Notes: a model not told the origin generated them from the letters alone. 64,000 nt of DNA from an uncultured Saprospiraceae bacterium (GCA_938015435.1 CALLPN010000001.1:310001-374000); one strand, 5' to 3'; shown: positions 8,298 to 17,259, counted from the stretch's first letter. A program made the numbers and translations.

Positions 8298-10121
8298 ATG
8301 ATAAAACAAGTACTTTTTATTCTTGTATTGCTTATGTCCCCCTTAGCTGGGTTTTCACAAGACAATCTACTTATCAATGTATACAATCGCACCACCACCT
8401 CACTCAGCGGGGATTGGAAATATATCATTGACCCTTATGAAAATGGATATTACAATTATCGATACCAACCATTTGATCAGCAAGAATCGCCATGGGCAAG
8501 TGCTTTCTTTCTTAATTCTAAACAAAAGAATCCATCTGACTTATTAGAGTACGATTTTGATGGTATGGATAATATAACCGTACCTGGAGATTGGAATAGT
8601 CAAAAACCAGAATTACTCTACTACGAAGGTACTTTATGGTATAAAAAGTCATTTGACTATAATCGCTCTCAATTGTCCAATAAAGTATTTATCTATTTCG
8701 AAGCATCAAATTATAAGACAGAAGTCTATCTCAACGGTCAAAAACTAGGCACTCATATTGGTGGGTTCACACCATTTCATTTTGATGTTTCCGATCTACT
8801 AAAAGAGAAAGACAATTTCTTAATCGTAAAAGTTGATAACAAAAGATCTAAGGATGGAGTACCGACTCTGAATACCGATTGGTGGAATTATGGCGGACTT
8901 ACGAGAGATGTAAAGCTAGTCGAAATAGGCTCTACCTATATTCAAGATTACTTTATACAATTAGCTCCCAACAACAACAAACAAATAAAAGGTTACATAC
9001 AATTAGATGGTGTAAACAAAAGCAAGCAAATAGTTCAAATTGAAATTCCCGAACTAAATATTTCAAAGCAATTAATCGCCGATATTAATGGATATGTTTC
9101 GTTTAAAATAGACGCTAACAAAATCCAATACTGGTCTACAGTAACACCACACTTATACGATGTGACATTGAAAGTCGAAGGTGATGAAATCATGGATCAA
9201 ATTGGCTTTAGAACGATAAGAACTGAAGGGTCAAAAATCCTACTTAATGACAAACCCATTTATCTTAAAGGAATATCTATACACGAAGAAAGTCCCCTTC
9301 GTGATGGTAGAGGCCACTCAGAAGAAGATGCAGAACAACTTTTAGATTGGGTACAGGAGTTAGGTTGCAATTATGTCCGACTAGCCCACTATCCTCACAA
9401 TGAACATATGGTAAGGCTCGCTGACCAAAAAGGAATATTGGTCTGGGAAGAAAATCCTGTTTACTGGACCATATCATGGGAAAATAATGAGACTTATGAG
9501 AATGCGGAGAATCAACTTTCTGAACTTATCGCTAGAGATCAAAATAGAGCAAGCGTCATTATCTGGTCTATGGCGAATGAGACTCCAAATGTCCCCGCAC
9601 GAAACATATTTTTATCTAAACTTGCAAAGTTTACTAAGTCCAAAGATGAAACCAGACTCATAAGTGCGGCATTGGAACAAAAAGACTATCAAGGCAATCC
9701 GTTGATCAGAACTATAGATGATCCATTTGCCGAAGAAGTAGACATACTAAGTTTTAATCAATACATCGGATGGTATGATGGACTGCCTTCAAAATGCGAA
9801 ACAATATCTTGGAATATTCAACAAGATAAACCCGTTCTGATTTCTGAGTTTGGAGCAGGTGCGAAACAAGGATTGCATGGAGATCAAAATACTAGATGGA
9901 CCGAAGAATTTCAAGAAAACCTATATTCTAAATCCTTAAAAATGATTAATGGTATTGATAAAGTTCAAGGTATATCTCCGTGGGTATTGGTTGATTTTAG
10001 ATCTCCACGTAGAGTACTTCCTAAAATACAAGATGGATGGAATCGAAAAGGATTAATCTCTGATGATGGATATAAAAAGAAAGCTTTTTACATTTTACAA
10101 AATTTCTACAAGAATAAATAA
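8298..10121 (+). CDS. Secreted glycoside hydrolase family 2 (beta-glucuronidase/beta-galactosidase type)
   Basis: 607 residues with signal peptide MIKQVLFILVLLMSPLAGFSQ. GH2 layout: N-terminal jelly-roll sugar-binding domain (about 33-210, containing WYKKSFDY and VYLNGQKLGTHIGGFTPF), immunoglobulin-like domain (about 212-305), and TIM barrel (about 306-600). The retaining catalytic pair is intact: acid/base E428 in WSMANE and nucleophile E517 in LISEFGAG. IHEESPLRDGRG and LAHYPHNEHMVRLADQKGILVWEE are barrel landmarks. It is closer to the shorter beta-glucuronidase-like members than to long LacZ. Periplasmic or surface location is expected. No sugar transporter gene adjoins it, so the substrate is open. 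Confidence 0.93.
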   Translation: MIKQVLFILVLLMSPLAGFSQDNLLINVYNRTTTSLSGDWKYIIDPYENGYYNYRYQPFDQQESPWASAFFLNSKQKNPSDLLEYDFDGMDNITVPGDWNSQKPELLYYEGTLWYKKSFDYNRSQLSNKVFIYFEASNYKTEVYLNGQKLGTHIGGFTPFHFDVSDLLKEKDNFLIVKVDNKRSKDGVPTLNTDWWNYGGLTRDVKLVEIGSTYIQDYFIQLAPNNNKQIKGYIQLDGVNKSKQIVQIEIPELNISKQLIADINGYVSFKIDANKIQYWSTVTPHLYDVTLKVEGDEIMDQIGFRTIRTEGSKILLNDKPIYLKGISIHEESPLRDGRGHSEEDAEQLLDWVQELGCNYVRLAHYPHNEHMVRLADQKGILVWEENPVYWTISWENNETYENAENQLSELIARDQNRASVIIWSMANETPNVPARNIFLSKLAKFTKSKDETRLISAALEQKDYQGNPLIRTIDDPFAEEVDILSFNQYIGWYDGLPSKCETISWNIQQDKPVLISEFGAGAKQGLHGDQNTRWTEEFQENLYSKSLKMINGIDKVQGISPWVLVDFRSPRRVLPKIQDGWNRKGLISDDGYKKKAFYILQNFYKNK

Positions 10122-10190
10122 AACGTCACGATAAAGATAAGTGGTAAATGTATAATCAACAAAGCTCTTTACACTTACCTTTAAACGTCC

Positions 10191-10218
10191 TTTCTGAAAA
10201 TATGCATCTTTATATTTG
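10191..10218 (+). promoter_or_regulatory. Candidate promoter of apbE
   Basis: TATATTTG at 10211-10218 is a full match to the Bacteroidota -7 element TAnnTTTG. TTTC at 10191-10194 lies 16 bp upstream as a weak -33. The GTG start codon is 15 bp downstream. Confidence 0.45.
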
Positions 10219-10233
10219 CTAAAATAATATTAC

Positions 10234-11283
10234 GTGAAAACACTCAAAGCTATACTATTTATAACCATCTGTATTGCTGCAGCATATAGCTGTAAACAGA
10301 ATTCTACCGTCGGTAAACAAATAGAATACTTCTCTATACAAGGCGAAACTATGGGAACGTACTATAACATCAAATACAGTGACCATCAAAAGAGAAACCT
10401 AAAGCCTAAAATCGATAGTATCCTAATAGCAATCAATCAATCTCTTTCAACTTACATTCCTGAGTCTTACATCTCCAGAATCAATTCTGCTTCAGATCAA
10501 AATATAAGTATGGGTGCAGATCCGCACTTTATCAAAAATTATAATGCTGCAAAAAAGATACATCGAAAAACTGAAGGATTGTATGATCCTACAGTAGGTG
10601 CTATGACGAACTATTACGGATTTGGTAAAGATAGAAGAGTGCTCCGAGAGAATGTCTCTAGCTCTACTTTAGACAGCCTGAAAGCACTTGTCGGAATGGA
10701 TAAATTCAAACTAGAAACTTCAACTACTTCAAGTCAAATATCCAAAGCTCATGCTAATATGCAAATAGACTTCTCATCTATCGCCAAAGGTTATGCAGTA
10801 GATGAAATCAGTAATTACTTATTGCATCATGGTTGCGATAATCATCTCGTCGACATTGGTGGCGATGGTTTAGCTAAAGGACTTAGTCCATCTCATAAAG
10901 ATTGGTCTATAGGGATCAATAACCCTGTAGAGAACAGTCCAATCAATGACTTTGCTCTTGTTATCTCCGTATCTAATAAAGGACTGGCCACATCAGGAAA
11001 CTATCGTAACTTCTATTTAGCTGGAGAAAAGAAATATGCACATACTATCAATCCAAAATCTGGAATTCCGGAAATCACTACTTTACTCAGTACTTCTATC
11101 ATAGCAGATAATTGTATGATTGCAGATGCCTATGCAACTGCTTGTATGGTTATGGGTCTTGAAAAAAGTCAAGAGCTTATCGCTAGTCTTCCTGGCATTG
11201 AAGCATGCTGGATACATGATGCCGATAAAGATGGAAAATTAGAAATGACTTTTAGCGAAGAGTTTGAGAAATGGGTGAAGTAA
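10234..11283 (+). CDS. apbE: FAD:protein FMN transferase (ApbE), lipoprotein
   Basis: Attaches FMN from FAD covalently to Thr/Ser of periplasmic-facing flavoproteins such as NqrB/NqrC or RnfG. 349 residues starting at a GTG (10234). Lipoprotein signal with lipobox AAYS-C20. ApbE landmarks in order: GETMGTYYNIKY near 45, YDPTVGAMTNYYGFG near 120, DFSSIAKGYAVDEI near 185, HLVDIGGDGLAKG near 207, and YAHTINPKSGIP near 270 with the Mg-binding DAYAT near 300. It is monocistronic, and no nqr or rnf genes are in the window, although a small NqrM-like protein lies at 18.8 kb. The GTG is chosen because no better start precedes the signal sequence. Confidence 0.94.
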   Translation: MKTLKAILFITICIAAAYSCKQNSTVGKQIEYFSIQGETMGTYYNIKYSDHQKRNLKPKIDSILIAINQSLSTYIPESYISRINSASDQNISMGADPHFIKNYNAAKKIHRKTEGLYDPTVGAMTNYYGFGKDRRVLRENVSSSTLDSLKALVGMDKFKLETSTTSSQISKAHANMQIDFSSIAKGYAVDEISNYLLHHGCDNHLVDIGGDGLAKGLSPSHKDWSIGINNPVENSPINDFALVISVSNKGLATSGNYRNFYLAGEKKYAHTINPKSGIPEITTLLSTSIIADNCMIADAYATACMVMGLEKSQELIASLPGIEACWIHDADKDGKLEMTFSEEFEKWVK

Positions 11284-11303
11284 TAACGACACCCATCTAT
11301 AGC

Positions 11304-11951
11304 TTAAAATGCCACACCCATTTTGAAATTCAGATTGATTCTCCATTTAATTAATTCACCGTTTCCTTCCAAATCAGCAGTAGGTCTCCAGATGGATAGA
11401 AGATCTTCAATTTCCCCTTCATAATCATTTTTTGTAGAGATCCATCTTTTACCAAAGCCAACGGAAGTCTCTACCCAAAAGTGAGAATGTGTAACTATAT
11501 TAAATCCAAACGTAGGAATAATTCCTTTTATCTTTTGAGCTACATTATAGCTTGCCAAATCTTCATAATCGTTAAGGTTTTTCATTCTAACGGATAAGAA
11601 TTTATTGTCCGTTTTATATACTTTCATTGAGATAAAAAAACTTCTAACTTCCTCATCAATTTGCCCAGTCCAGATGTAGACTTTAGGTTCTATCCTATAA
11701 ACGGCTCCTTTACCATTAAACTTATCTATAATATCTGACTCATTATATTCTTTGTTCGAAATAATATGTCCAAAAGTAGCTTCTATTCCAAATTGCTTGA
11801 TTGGTCGATATTCATACCCAAGTGTTATACTAGAGTAATAAAGATTCGCAATAGATAAGAGATTAGTATTGACGTAATGTTTCTTAAACTCAACTTGTGA
11901 CAATAAAGTAAAAGAAAAGAGACATAATATTATTGTGATTATATTTTTCAT
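11304..11951 (-). CDS. Secreted outer-membrane beta-barrel protein (DUF3575-like)
   Basis: 215 residues with signal peptide MKNIITIILCLFSFTLLSQ. The mature sequence opens VNTNLLSIANLYYSSITLGYEYRPIKQFGIEATFG, the arrangement seen in small eight-strand outer-membrane barrels of the DUF3575 type. It ends in aromatic-terminated strands (WRINLNFKMGVAF; C-terminal Phe is typical of outer-membrane proteins). No enzymatic motif. It lies 31 bp downstream of the larger secreted barrel protein on the same strand and is probably co-transcribed. Function unknown. Confidence 0.82.
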   Translation of the reverse strand: MKNIITIILCLFSFTLLSQVEFKKHYVNTNLLSIANLYYSSITLGYEYRPIKQFGIEATFGHIISNKEYNESDIIDKFNGKGAVYRIEPKVYIWTGQIDEEVRSFFISMKVYKTDNKFLSVRMKNLNDYEDLASYNVAQKIKGIIPTFGFNIVTHSHFWVETSVGFGKRWISTKNDYEGEIEDLLSIWRPTADLEGNGELIKWRINLNFKMGVAF

Positions 11952-11982
11952 GACAAAGCTATTTAGTTAAGTATTGAAAAAA

Positions 11983-13095
11983 TTAAAACCCATAGGCCAA
12001 TCCTACTGAAACATAACCTTCCCCTACTTCACTTTCGAGATGACTAGACCAGTTGTACGGTGCGTAATGGATTTCCGATTGCAAGGCTATAGACCTGCCA
12101 CTTGCAAGCTTCCGTTTCAATCCTATCTTTGCACCAAGATCCAAAGTGGTAATTCCTTGAGTTACATCTTCTTCATTAGGATCTTCGATATCGGTACCTA
12201 GAACATTTACACCTATTGAGATGCCAGTGTCAAGAGTATATTTTTTAGATAATTGATTAACTCTTGTAAACCCCAAATCGAAATTAATAGCCTTTAATGA
12301 TTTTGTGGATTCTCTCCCCTCTTCGAAATTAAAATCTAAAGATTCGTTATTTACAAATGGAACGAAAGCTAATGTTCCATCCATTCTCCAACTCTTAGAT
12401 ATAGGGAGATGTATGCCCAATGAGATCCGAAGACTAGTGTTAAAATAGCTTTCATTTTTGCCTAGAGGCACCCAAACACCGAGGCCACATGACAATCTAA
12501 AATTGGAATAAACATTAGTTTGAGAATTATATATGGCATTTGTAATTGGGGACTTGGTGGCACACTTGAAATATGCTTCTTCATTAAACTTCTTAATATC
12601 ATTACTAAATAATACGCATAGAAGATATGCATCAGACTCTTTACCTTGTTTATCCAATAGAGCTATGGCTAAAGCTGTGGTGTGCTTATCAAATCCGCCA
12701 TCAATCTCGGTAAAGTCAAAATACGATTTACTGTACTCATATTCTGATCTTGCAGTTATCCTCTTAGCTGTGTTTACTCTATAGATATACTTGTTAAAGT
12801 ACTGCTCATAATAGTTAATATAATATTCACTCTGAAACCTATTGAGATAGATATCATGTAATATTCTCATTCGCATTATTGGCTCTGTCTTTCCACATTC
12901 TCTTTCCCATATATCTAAAACAGCGGTTACTGAATCTATTGCAAAGATATGGTAAGTCCCAATTAGTTCATTTGCATTTTCTGCATAGACACCGCATTCA
13001 ATATTGTTACTAATGCTAAGACGTGTTTCCAAATCTTGAGCACTTATATTATATGATCCAGCAAAGAAATAAATTATTAAAATTAGGTATTTCAT
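11983..13095 (-). CDS. Secreted protein with C-terminal beta-barrel, unknown function
   Basis: 370 residues with a signal peptide ending near ISAQ (residue 20). Residues about 25-190 form a mostly helical soluble domain with Cys residues (ISNNIECG, ERECGK, LLCVLF, FKCATK). Residues about 195-370 are alternating-hydrophobicity strands (FRLSCGLGVWVPLG, ISLGIHLPIS, GYVSVGLAYGF) ending in Phe, suggesting an outer-membrane barrel. The combination suggests a periplasmic or surface domain carried on a barrel. It is the first gene of a two-gene unit with the DUF3575-like gene. No recognised family. Confidence 0.8.
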   Translation of the reverse strand: MKYLILIIYFFAGSYNISAQDLETRLSISNNIECGVYAENANELIGTYHIFAIDSVTAVLDIWERECGKTEPIMRMRILHDIYLNRFQSEYYINYYEQYFNKYIYRVNTAKRITARSEYEYSKSYFDFTEIDGGFDKHTTALAIALLDKQGKESDAYLLCVLFSNDIKKFNEEAYFKCATKSPITNAIYNSQTNVYSNFRLSCGLGVWVPLGKNESYFNTSLRISLGIHLPISKSWRMDGTLAFVPFVNNESLDFNFEEGRESTKSLKAINFDLGFTRVNQLSKKYTLDTGISIGVNVLGTDIEDPNEEDVTQGITTLDLGAKIGLKRKLASGRSIALQSEIHYAPYNWSSHLESEVGEGYVSVGLAYGF

Positions 13096-13314
13096 AATGT
13101 ATCTATTTTGATTATTGATACCACAAAACTACCGCAAGACGAATTCCTGAATTAGGATAAACCGTAATATATAATCCTATTTGCGGATTGGCGTACTTCT
13201 TTGCGTTTTACGGAATAGAACAATCTCTGCGCTTTCGAAAGAAGATATAAGTTCTCAAGCTTTTACGAATCACATTATTATCTTTACATATATAAACCGC
13301 TCTAAATACAATAC

Positions 13315-14154
13315 ATGCAAGACGTAAAATTCAACTTAGATAGAGATCTAGTATTCTTTGATATAGAATCTACTGGTCTCAATGTGATGAAAGATCGCAT
13401 TGTCCAGATCGCACTTATCAAATACCCAAAAGACGGAGGTGATCCTATAGAGAAGGAAATGCTTGTCAATCCAGGCATTCCAATCTCAGAAGAGTCAATG
13501 GCTATACATGGGATCACGGCTGAAAAAGTAGCCAACAAGCCAACATTTATCCAAGTGGCGCATGAAATCAATGATTTTATTGGTGACGCTGATCTTAGTG
13601 GATATAATTCTGATCGGTTTGACATCCCTATGCTCATGGAAGAGATGGCTAGAGGCGGAATAGACTTTGATGTAGATAATCGTAGAGCGATAGATGTACA
13701 AAAGATATTCTATAAGATGGAGCCACGTACATTAGTGGCTGCTCTGAAGCACTTTTGCGGTAAAAAATTAGAAGATGCACATGATGCACTTGCTGATGTA
13801 AGAGCTACTGTAGATGTACTCAAAGGGCAACTCATCATGTATGAAAACACTGATTATGTAGATGGTGATGGATATACAACAGAACGTCCGATCAAAAATG
13901 ATATGGGAGCGATTGCAAAATTTATAGGCGATACGCGGACAGTTGACGCTACACAACGTTTTAAGTACAATCATCAAGGAGAGATCGTTTTTAACTTTGG
14001 TAAGTATGTAGGTAAGCCTGCGGCCGAATTACTATATAATGATAGACATTATCTCAACTGGATACTAGAGAAAGACTTCTCTACACAAGTGAAAAAAATC
14101 GTAAAGAAAATCGTCAGAGAATATGCCGATAAGCAGAAACAGAAAAAATCTTAA
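13315..14154 (+). CDS. DEDDh 3'-5' exonuclease (DnaQ/ExoX-like)
   Basis: 279 residues. The N-terminal DnaQ-fold exonuclease domain (about 8-172) keeps the full catalytic set: D16 and E18 in FDIESTG, D103 in DRFDIPML, H156 and D161 in HDALADV. The C-terminal part (about 205-270: FNFGKYVGKPAAELL, then HYLNWILEKDF) matches the small domain of ExoX-like nucleases. This favours a DNA-repair or single-strand exonuclease over the replicative epsilon subunit. The last 32 bp overlap the start of the next gene, so translational coupling is likely. Confidence 0.92.
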   Translation: MQDVKFNLDRDLVFFDIESTGLNVMKDRIVQIALIKYPKDGGDPIEKEMLVNPGIPISEESMAIHGITAEKVANKPTFIQVAHEINDFIGDADLSGYNSDRFDIPMLMEEMARGGIDFDVDNRRAIDVQKIFYKMEPRTLVAALKHFCGKKLEDAHDALADVRATVDVLKGQLIMYENTDYVDGDGYTTERPIKNDMGAIAKFIGDTRTVDATQRFKYNHQGEIVFNFGKYVGKPAAELLYNDRHYLNWILEKDFSTQVKKIVKKIVREYADKQKQKKS

Positions 14155-14950
14155 TTTATTTATTGTTGTGATTATCCTAACTCTGAGCTTCAGCTCGTGT
14201 TACGAAAACCAAGAAGGCTGTCTAGATACAAACTCGTCTAACTATGATGTGACGGCCGATATAGAATGCGAGGATTGCTGTACATACCCAACGCTTTCAC
14301 TACTAGTCGCCTATGGATTGGACGACACTAGCTACAACAGAATAGATACCATATCTAATGATATTAATATTGACTTCGTCATAGAGGATGCTCAGATCTA
14401 CTTTAGTAACATATCACTAGGCGATGGTAATGAAGAGTATCGTATAGAAGAGACTTTTGAGTATAGTGATATCAATGGAGATGATCAAGTAGCTATAGAC
14501 GATATTGTACTTGTAAAACCTACAATCTTTAGATACACTTTAGGCACTTTTACCAAATCGAATGATTATACTAGTTTAATGATTAATCTTGGTATACCTG
14601 AGGTCATTGATAACGCAGAATCTATCACCGTGACTAGTGATCATCCCCTAGTACAAGCCGGAGATAGCCTATACATCAATAACCAAAACCAATATGTCAA
14701 TAGCTGGATCTTACTACGCCAAGTCGGTGTGCATGATGTGGCAGATACGCTCCAAATCGCTGGGACCGATTTTACCTATTTGTTTGACGAAATAGTTATC
14801 AACCAAACAAAAGGGTCGTCTCTCGATCTAAGTATCAACATCAATTACAAGCAGTTAATAAAAATGATTGATTACAATACCATGAGCAAATCAGCTATCA
14901 TTGATAAAATCGGCACAAATCTAACTGAAGCTATTTCTTTCAATCCCTAA
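14123..14950 (+). CDS. MbnP-like lipoprotein, partner of the downstream di-haem protein
   Basis: 275 residues; lipoprotein signal with lipobox FSS-C26. After a Cys-rich region common at the mature N-terminus of Bacteroidota lipoproteins (EGCLDTNSSNYDVTADIECEDCC), the sequence follows the MbnP plan: a beta-rich core with IDFVIEDAQIYFSNISL, DDIVLVKPTIFRYTLGTF, YTSLMINLGIPEVID and SDHPLV. MbnP proteins are copper-associated and nearly always sit beside an MbnH/cytochrome c peroxidase homologue, as here (128 bp upstream of it). The ATG at 14123 overlaps the exonuclease gene by 32 bp; no later start preserves the signal peptide. The family call rests on pattern and context. Confidence 0.8.
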   Translation: MPISRNRKNLNLFIVVIILTLSFSSCYENQEGCLDTNSSNYDVTADIECEDCCTYPTLSLLVAYGLDDTSYNRIDTISNDINIDFVIEDAQIYFSNISLGDGNEEYRIEETFEYSDINGDDQVAIDDIVLVKPTIFRYTLGTFTKSNDYTSLMINLGIPEVIDNAESITVTSDHPLVQAGDSLYINNQNQYVNSWILLRQVGVHDVADTLQIAGTDFTYLFDEIVINQTKGSSLDLSININYKQLIKMIDYNTMSKSAIIDKIGTNLTEAISFNP

Positions 14951-15078
14951 ACTGTTTCTATTAAATGATTTGTCCTCTTTGATCGATTACTACAATTAAT
15001 CGAGAGACTCATACGTAATAAATTAAACCAAGAGATACCTTTAGCGTTATAGATATACTATTGATACAAAATGCTTTC

Positions 15079-16176
15079 ATGATTCTTTATATCAGAAATA
15101 TCTTCATAATCACATTAGCAGCCATACTTATTGCTGCCTGTGAAGATGATAAGGTTATGCAATCAAGAGACCTGCAGGATATACCTTATAATCCTGTGCC
15201 ATATGTGGTAGATGTACCCGATGGCTTTCCGATGTTAGAGATTCCTAGTGACAACCCAATGACTCAAGAAGGTGTGGAGTTAGGCAGAAGATTATTTTAT
15301 GATCCTATCCTTTCTGCGGACAGTACAATTTCTTGTTCATCCTGTCACCTTCCAGAACTAGCATTTACAGATGGACTCAAAAAAAGTATTGGCATCAATG
15401 GTCAAGAAGCAAGACGTAACTCGATGAGTTTGGTAAATGTTGGCTTTTATTATAGTGGATTGTTTTGGGATGGAAGAGTACAGACCTTGGAAGAACAATC
15501 ACTGCATCCAATCGAAGATCCATTAGAACAAGGTAATGACTTAACTTCTTTGATCGAAAAACTTAGAGCTCATGACGATTATGCACCACGATTTAGAAAA
15601 GCATTTGGAATAGAAGATAGAAGTCAAATTAGTAGAACACTCATCGGTAAAGCTATCGCGCAATGGGAACGCATTATCGTCTCTGGCAACAGTAGATACG
15701 ACCAATTTAAAAGAAATGAAATCAGCTTAAGTGACGAAGAAGATCTAGGACATAGTATGTTTTTTGATTTTGATGATGGACTAAAAGATGCGGAATGCAA
15801 CCACTGTCATAATATCCCACTATTTACAGCGAACACTTATCACAACAACGGTCTAGATAGCGTTGGCAATGACTATACCCTATTCAAAGACATTGGTTTG
15901 GGGATTAATGGTATTGCTAATGATACTGGTAGATTTCGAACGCCTACATTGCGTAATATAGAATTGACTGCGCCCTATATGCATGATGCTAGATTTGTGT
16001 CTTTAGATGATGTGATGGACCATTACAATTCCGGAATCAAGCCCGCACGAAACAAAGATCCTCTAGTCTCAAACTTAGACATACCTCAAGAAGATAGAGA
16101 TGCGCTTGTAGCATTCATGAAAACACTTACTGACACGTCTTACTTAGAAATCCCACAGGTCTTAAGTCCTTTTTAG
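15079..16176 (+). CDS. Di-haem cytochrome c peroxidase / MbnH-family lipoprotein
   Basis: The frame opens at a TTG (15061), but the ATG at 15079 gives a textbook lipoprotein signal (MILYIRNIFIITLAAILIAA-C21), so I start there (365 residues). Two c-type haem sites: C86-S-S-C89-H90 and C240-N-H-C243-H244. Surrounding sequence fits the CCP/MauG/MbnH superfamily: LGRRLFYDPILSADSTISC, NSMSLVNVGFYYSGLFWDGR, RFRTPTLRNIELTAPYMHDARF. Members reduce H2O2 or oxidise a partner protein. The MbnP-like gene upstream suggests the latter, with tryptophan oxidation for copper binding as the known MbnH reaction. Envelope location. Confidence 0.93.
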   Translation: MILYIRNIFIITLAAILIAACEDDKVMQSRDLQDIPYNPVPYVVDVPDGFPMLEIPSDNPMTQEGVELGRRLFYDPILSADSTISCSSCHLPELAFTDGLKKSIGINGQEARRNSMSLVNVGFYYSGLFWDGRVQTLEEQSLHPIEDPLEQGNDLTSLIEKLRAHDDYAPRFRKAFGIEDRSQISRTLIGKAIAQWERIIVSGNSRYDQFKRNEISLSDEEDLGHSMFFDFDDGLKDAECNHCHNIPLFTANTYHNNGLDSVGNDYTLFKDIGLGINGIANDTGRFRTPTLRNIELTAPYMHDARFVSLDDVMDHYNSGIKPARNKDPLVSNLDIPQEDRDALVAFMKTLTDTSYLEIPQVLSPF

Positions 16177-16721
16177 AGTCCGGACAGACCTTCTTCAAAA
16201 GGATATCAGAAACTCCCCTCATGTTGCTTGCTTTAGGATTGCTCACTAGAGCCAATCATGTTTCGTTATAACAATTAGGGCGATTACAAACAGGTATTAT
16301 ATAGTTTATGTTATTTAGTCTAGTGCTGATGGTTTAGAATTCACCAATCTCTTTTTGTCAATATTTCGACTATCCCTCAGATTAGAATTGAAATGACAAC
16401 TATCATTAGAATTGCTAATACTCTATAAAGTAGCGTTATTAATCACGCTTTTTCAAATGTTATTACAAATGCACTCCAATTATTAACTCTCAAACTTCAA
16501 TTCGAGAATTAATTACCAAGATTCTGTCATGGTAAACACCTAATATCACCAAAAACAAAGAAAATTATATACACAATTAAGCAAAAATTAGAATAAAAAA
16601 CACTCACAAATAAACATATTATACATATATCACATACGTAACAACCTAACATTCAATTAAAAATGAGTACGGCGCATAACATATTATAATTATCTATATA
16701 TTACAATATGGTATTTTTGTA
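16177..16721. other. Gene-free AT-rich stretch
   Basis: No ORF of plausible composition on either strand between the di-haem protein and the RNA element. The left 150 bp are of ordinary composition; the remainder is very AT-rich (for example around 16560-16700). I see no tRNA, terminator or repeat in it. A cytochrome-gene terminator was not found. Confidence 0.5.
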
Positions 16722-16753
16722 CTTGTCAGAGGAGCGATGTGCCCCTATATTTG
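16722..16753 (+). promoter_or_regulatory. Promoter of the duplicated RNA element
   Basis: CTTG (16722-16725), a 20-bp spacer, then TATATTTG (16746-16753), a full TAnnTTTG. The architecture matches Bacteroidota sigma-A promoters. Transcription would start near 16760, with no ORF following for 500 bp. Confidence 0.55.
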
Positions 16754-16794
16754 AATCATAATTAGTACTTAAACCAATAAATACTAGTTATCCA

Positions 16795-16889
16795 GCCGAA
16801 AAAGATCGGCCTTTAAAAATTGGATATGTTCATGGGATTATAAATACTTATTGTCGAATGTCCGTCTGGGGAGGCAGACATTCGATAAT
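16795..16889 (+). repeat. RNA module, copy 1
   Basis: Hairpin GCCGA/TCGGC (16795-16810), GGCCTTTAAAAAT (16808-16820), the shared 24-nt box (16820-16843), then a long hairpin: ATTGTCGAATGTC (16850-16862) pairs with GACATTCGATAAT (16877-16889) over 13 bp with one G-U, and an inner GTC/GGC closes a TGGGGA loop (16867-16872). AATTTTTAAAA follows, so this copy may also terminate transcription. Confidence 0.6.
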
Positions 16890-16943
16890 AATTTTTAAAA
16901 CTTTAAATGTACCGATTAAAGAAATTAGCAAGAGTTTAGTTAT

Positions 16944-17037
16944 GGCCCCCGTCGAGGCCTTTAAAAATATCGACAATTTTATTTTGGATATGTTCATGGG
17001 ATTATAATTTGCAATATGGCCGCTGGGGAGCGGCCAT
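16944..17037 (+). repeat. RNA module, copy 2
   Basis: GGCC/GGCC short stem (16944-16959), GGCCTTTAAAAAT (16956-16968), the identical 24-nt box (16984-17007), then a perfect 8-bp hairpin ATGGCCGC/GCGGCCAT with the same TGGGGA loop (17024-17029). The box-to-box period is 164 bp. A 17-bp insertion relative to copy 1 lies between TTTAAAAAT and the box. Confidence 0.6.
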
Positions 17038-17044
17038 TTTTTTT
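17016..17044 (+). terminator. Intrinsic terminator closing the RNA element
   Basis: ATGGCCGC-TGGGGA-GCGGCCAT followed by a run of eight T (17037-17044). Strong on the plus strand; the minus strand lacks a U-run. Confidence 0.85.
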
Positions 17045-17259
17045 GCCCATCTCCAAAAATCATTTTAGTCCTCATGAAACTTGTTCATGAAACTTCAACT
17101 CATCGACGATTGGAGTACGTCACCTAAGTCACATTAAGCTATTTTGTAAGTATTATCTTTGATCTATGGTAGAAACCAAGGATAATCTCTTTTCTAATAC
17201 AATGGATTTCTCCTTATACCTAAAATTATATTCACCAAATTGTACCGCAAACACACGCT

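Larger units (their letters stand above)
16760..17044 (+). ncRNA. Candidate structured non-coding RNA containing a tandem duplication
   Basis: About 285 nt between a good promoter (16722-16753) and a perfect intrinsic terminator (17016-17044), without a coding ORF. It contains two copies of one module. Each copy is a short hairpin ending in GGCC, then TTTAAAAAT, a shared 24-nt box (16820-16843 and 16984-17007), and a strong hairpin with a UGGGGA loop. The stems differ in sequence but keep the structure, the hallmark of a selected RNA. Both boxes contain ATG TTC ATG GGA TTA TAA, a possible five-codon ORF. It does not resemble tmRNA, RNase P, SRP or 6S RNA. It may be a small RNA, or a cis element for the membrane protein at 17260. 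Confidence 0.55.

Noticed and set aside
15061-15063. TTG start for the di-haem protein
   Set aside because: The ATG at 15079 yields a clean lipoprotein signal; the six extra residues add nothing.
16848-17075. 75-aa minus-strand ORF
   Set aside because: It lies over the two RNA hairpins and its codons are antisense to the conserved box. The structure explains the sequence better.
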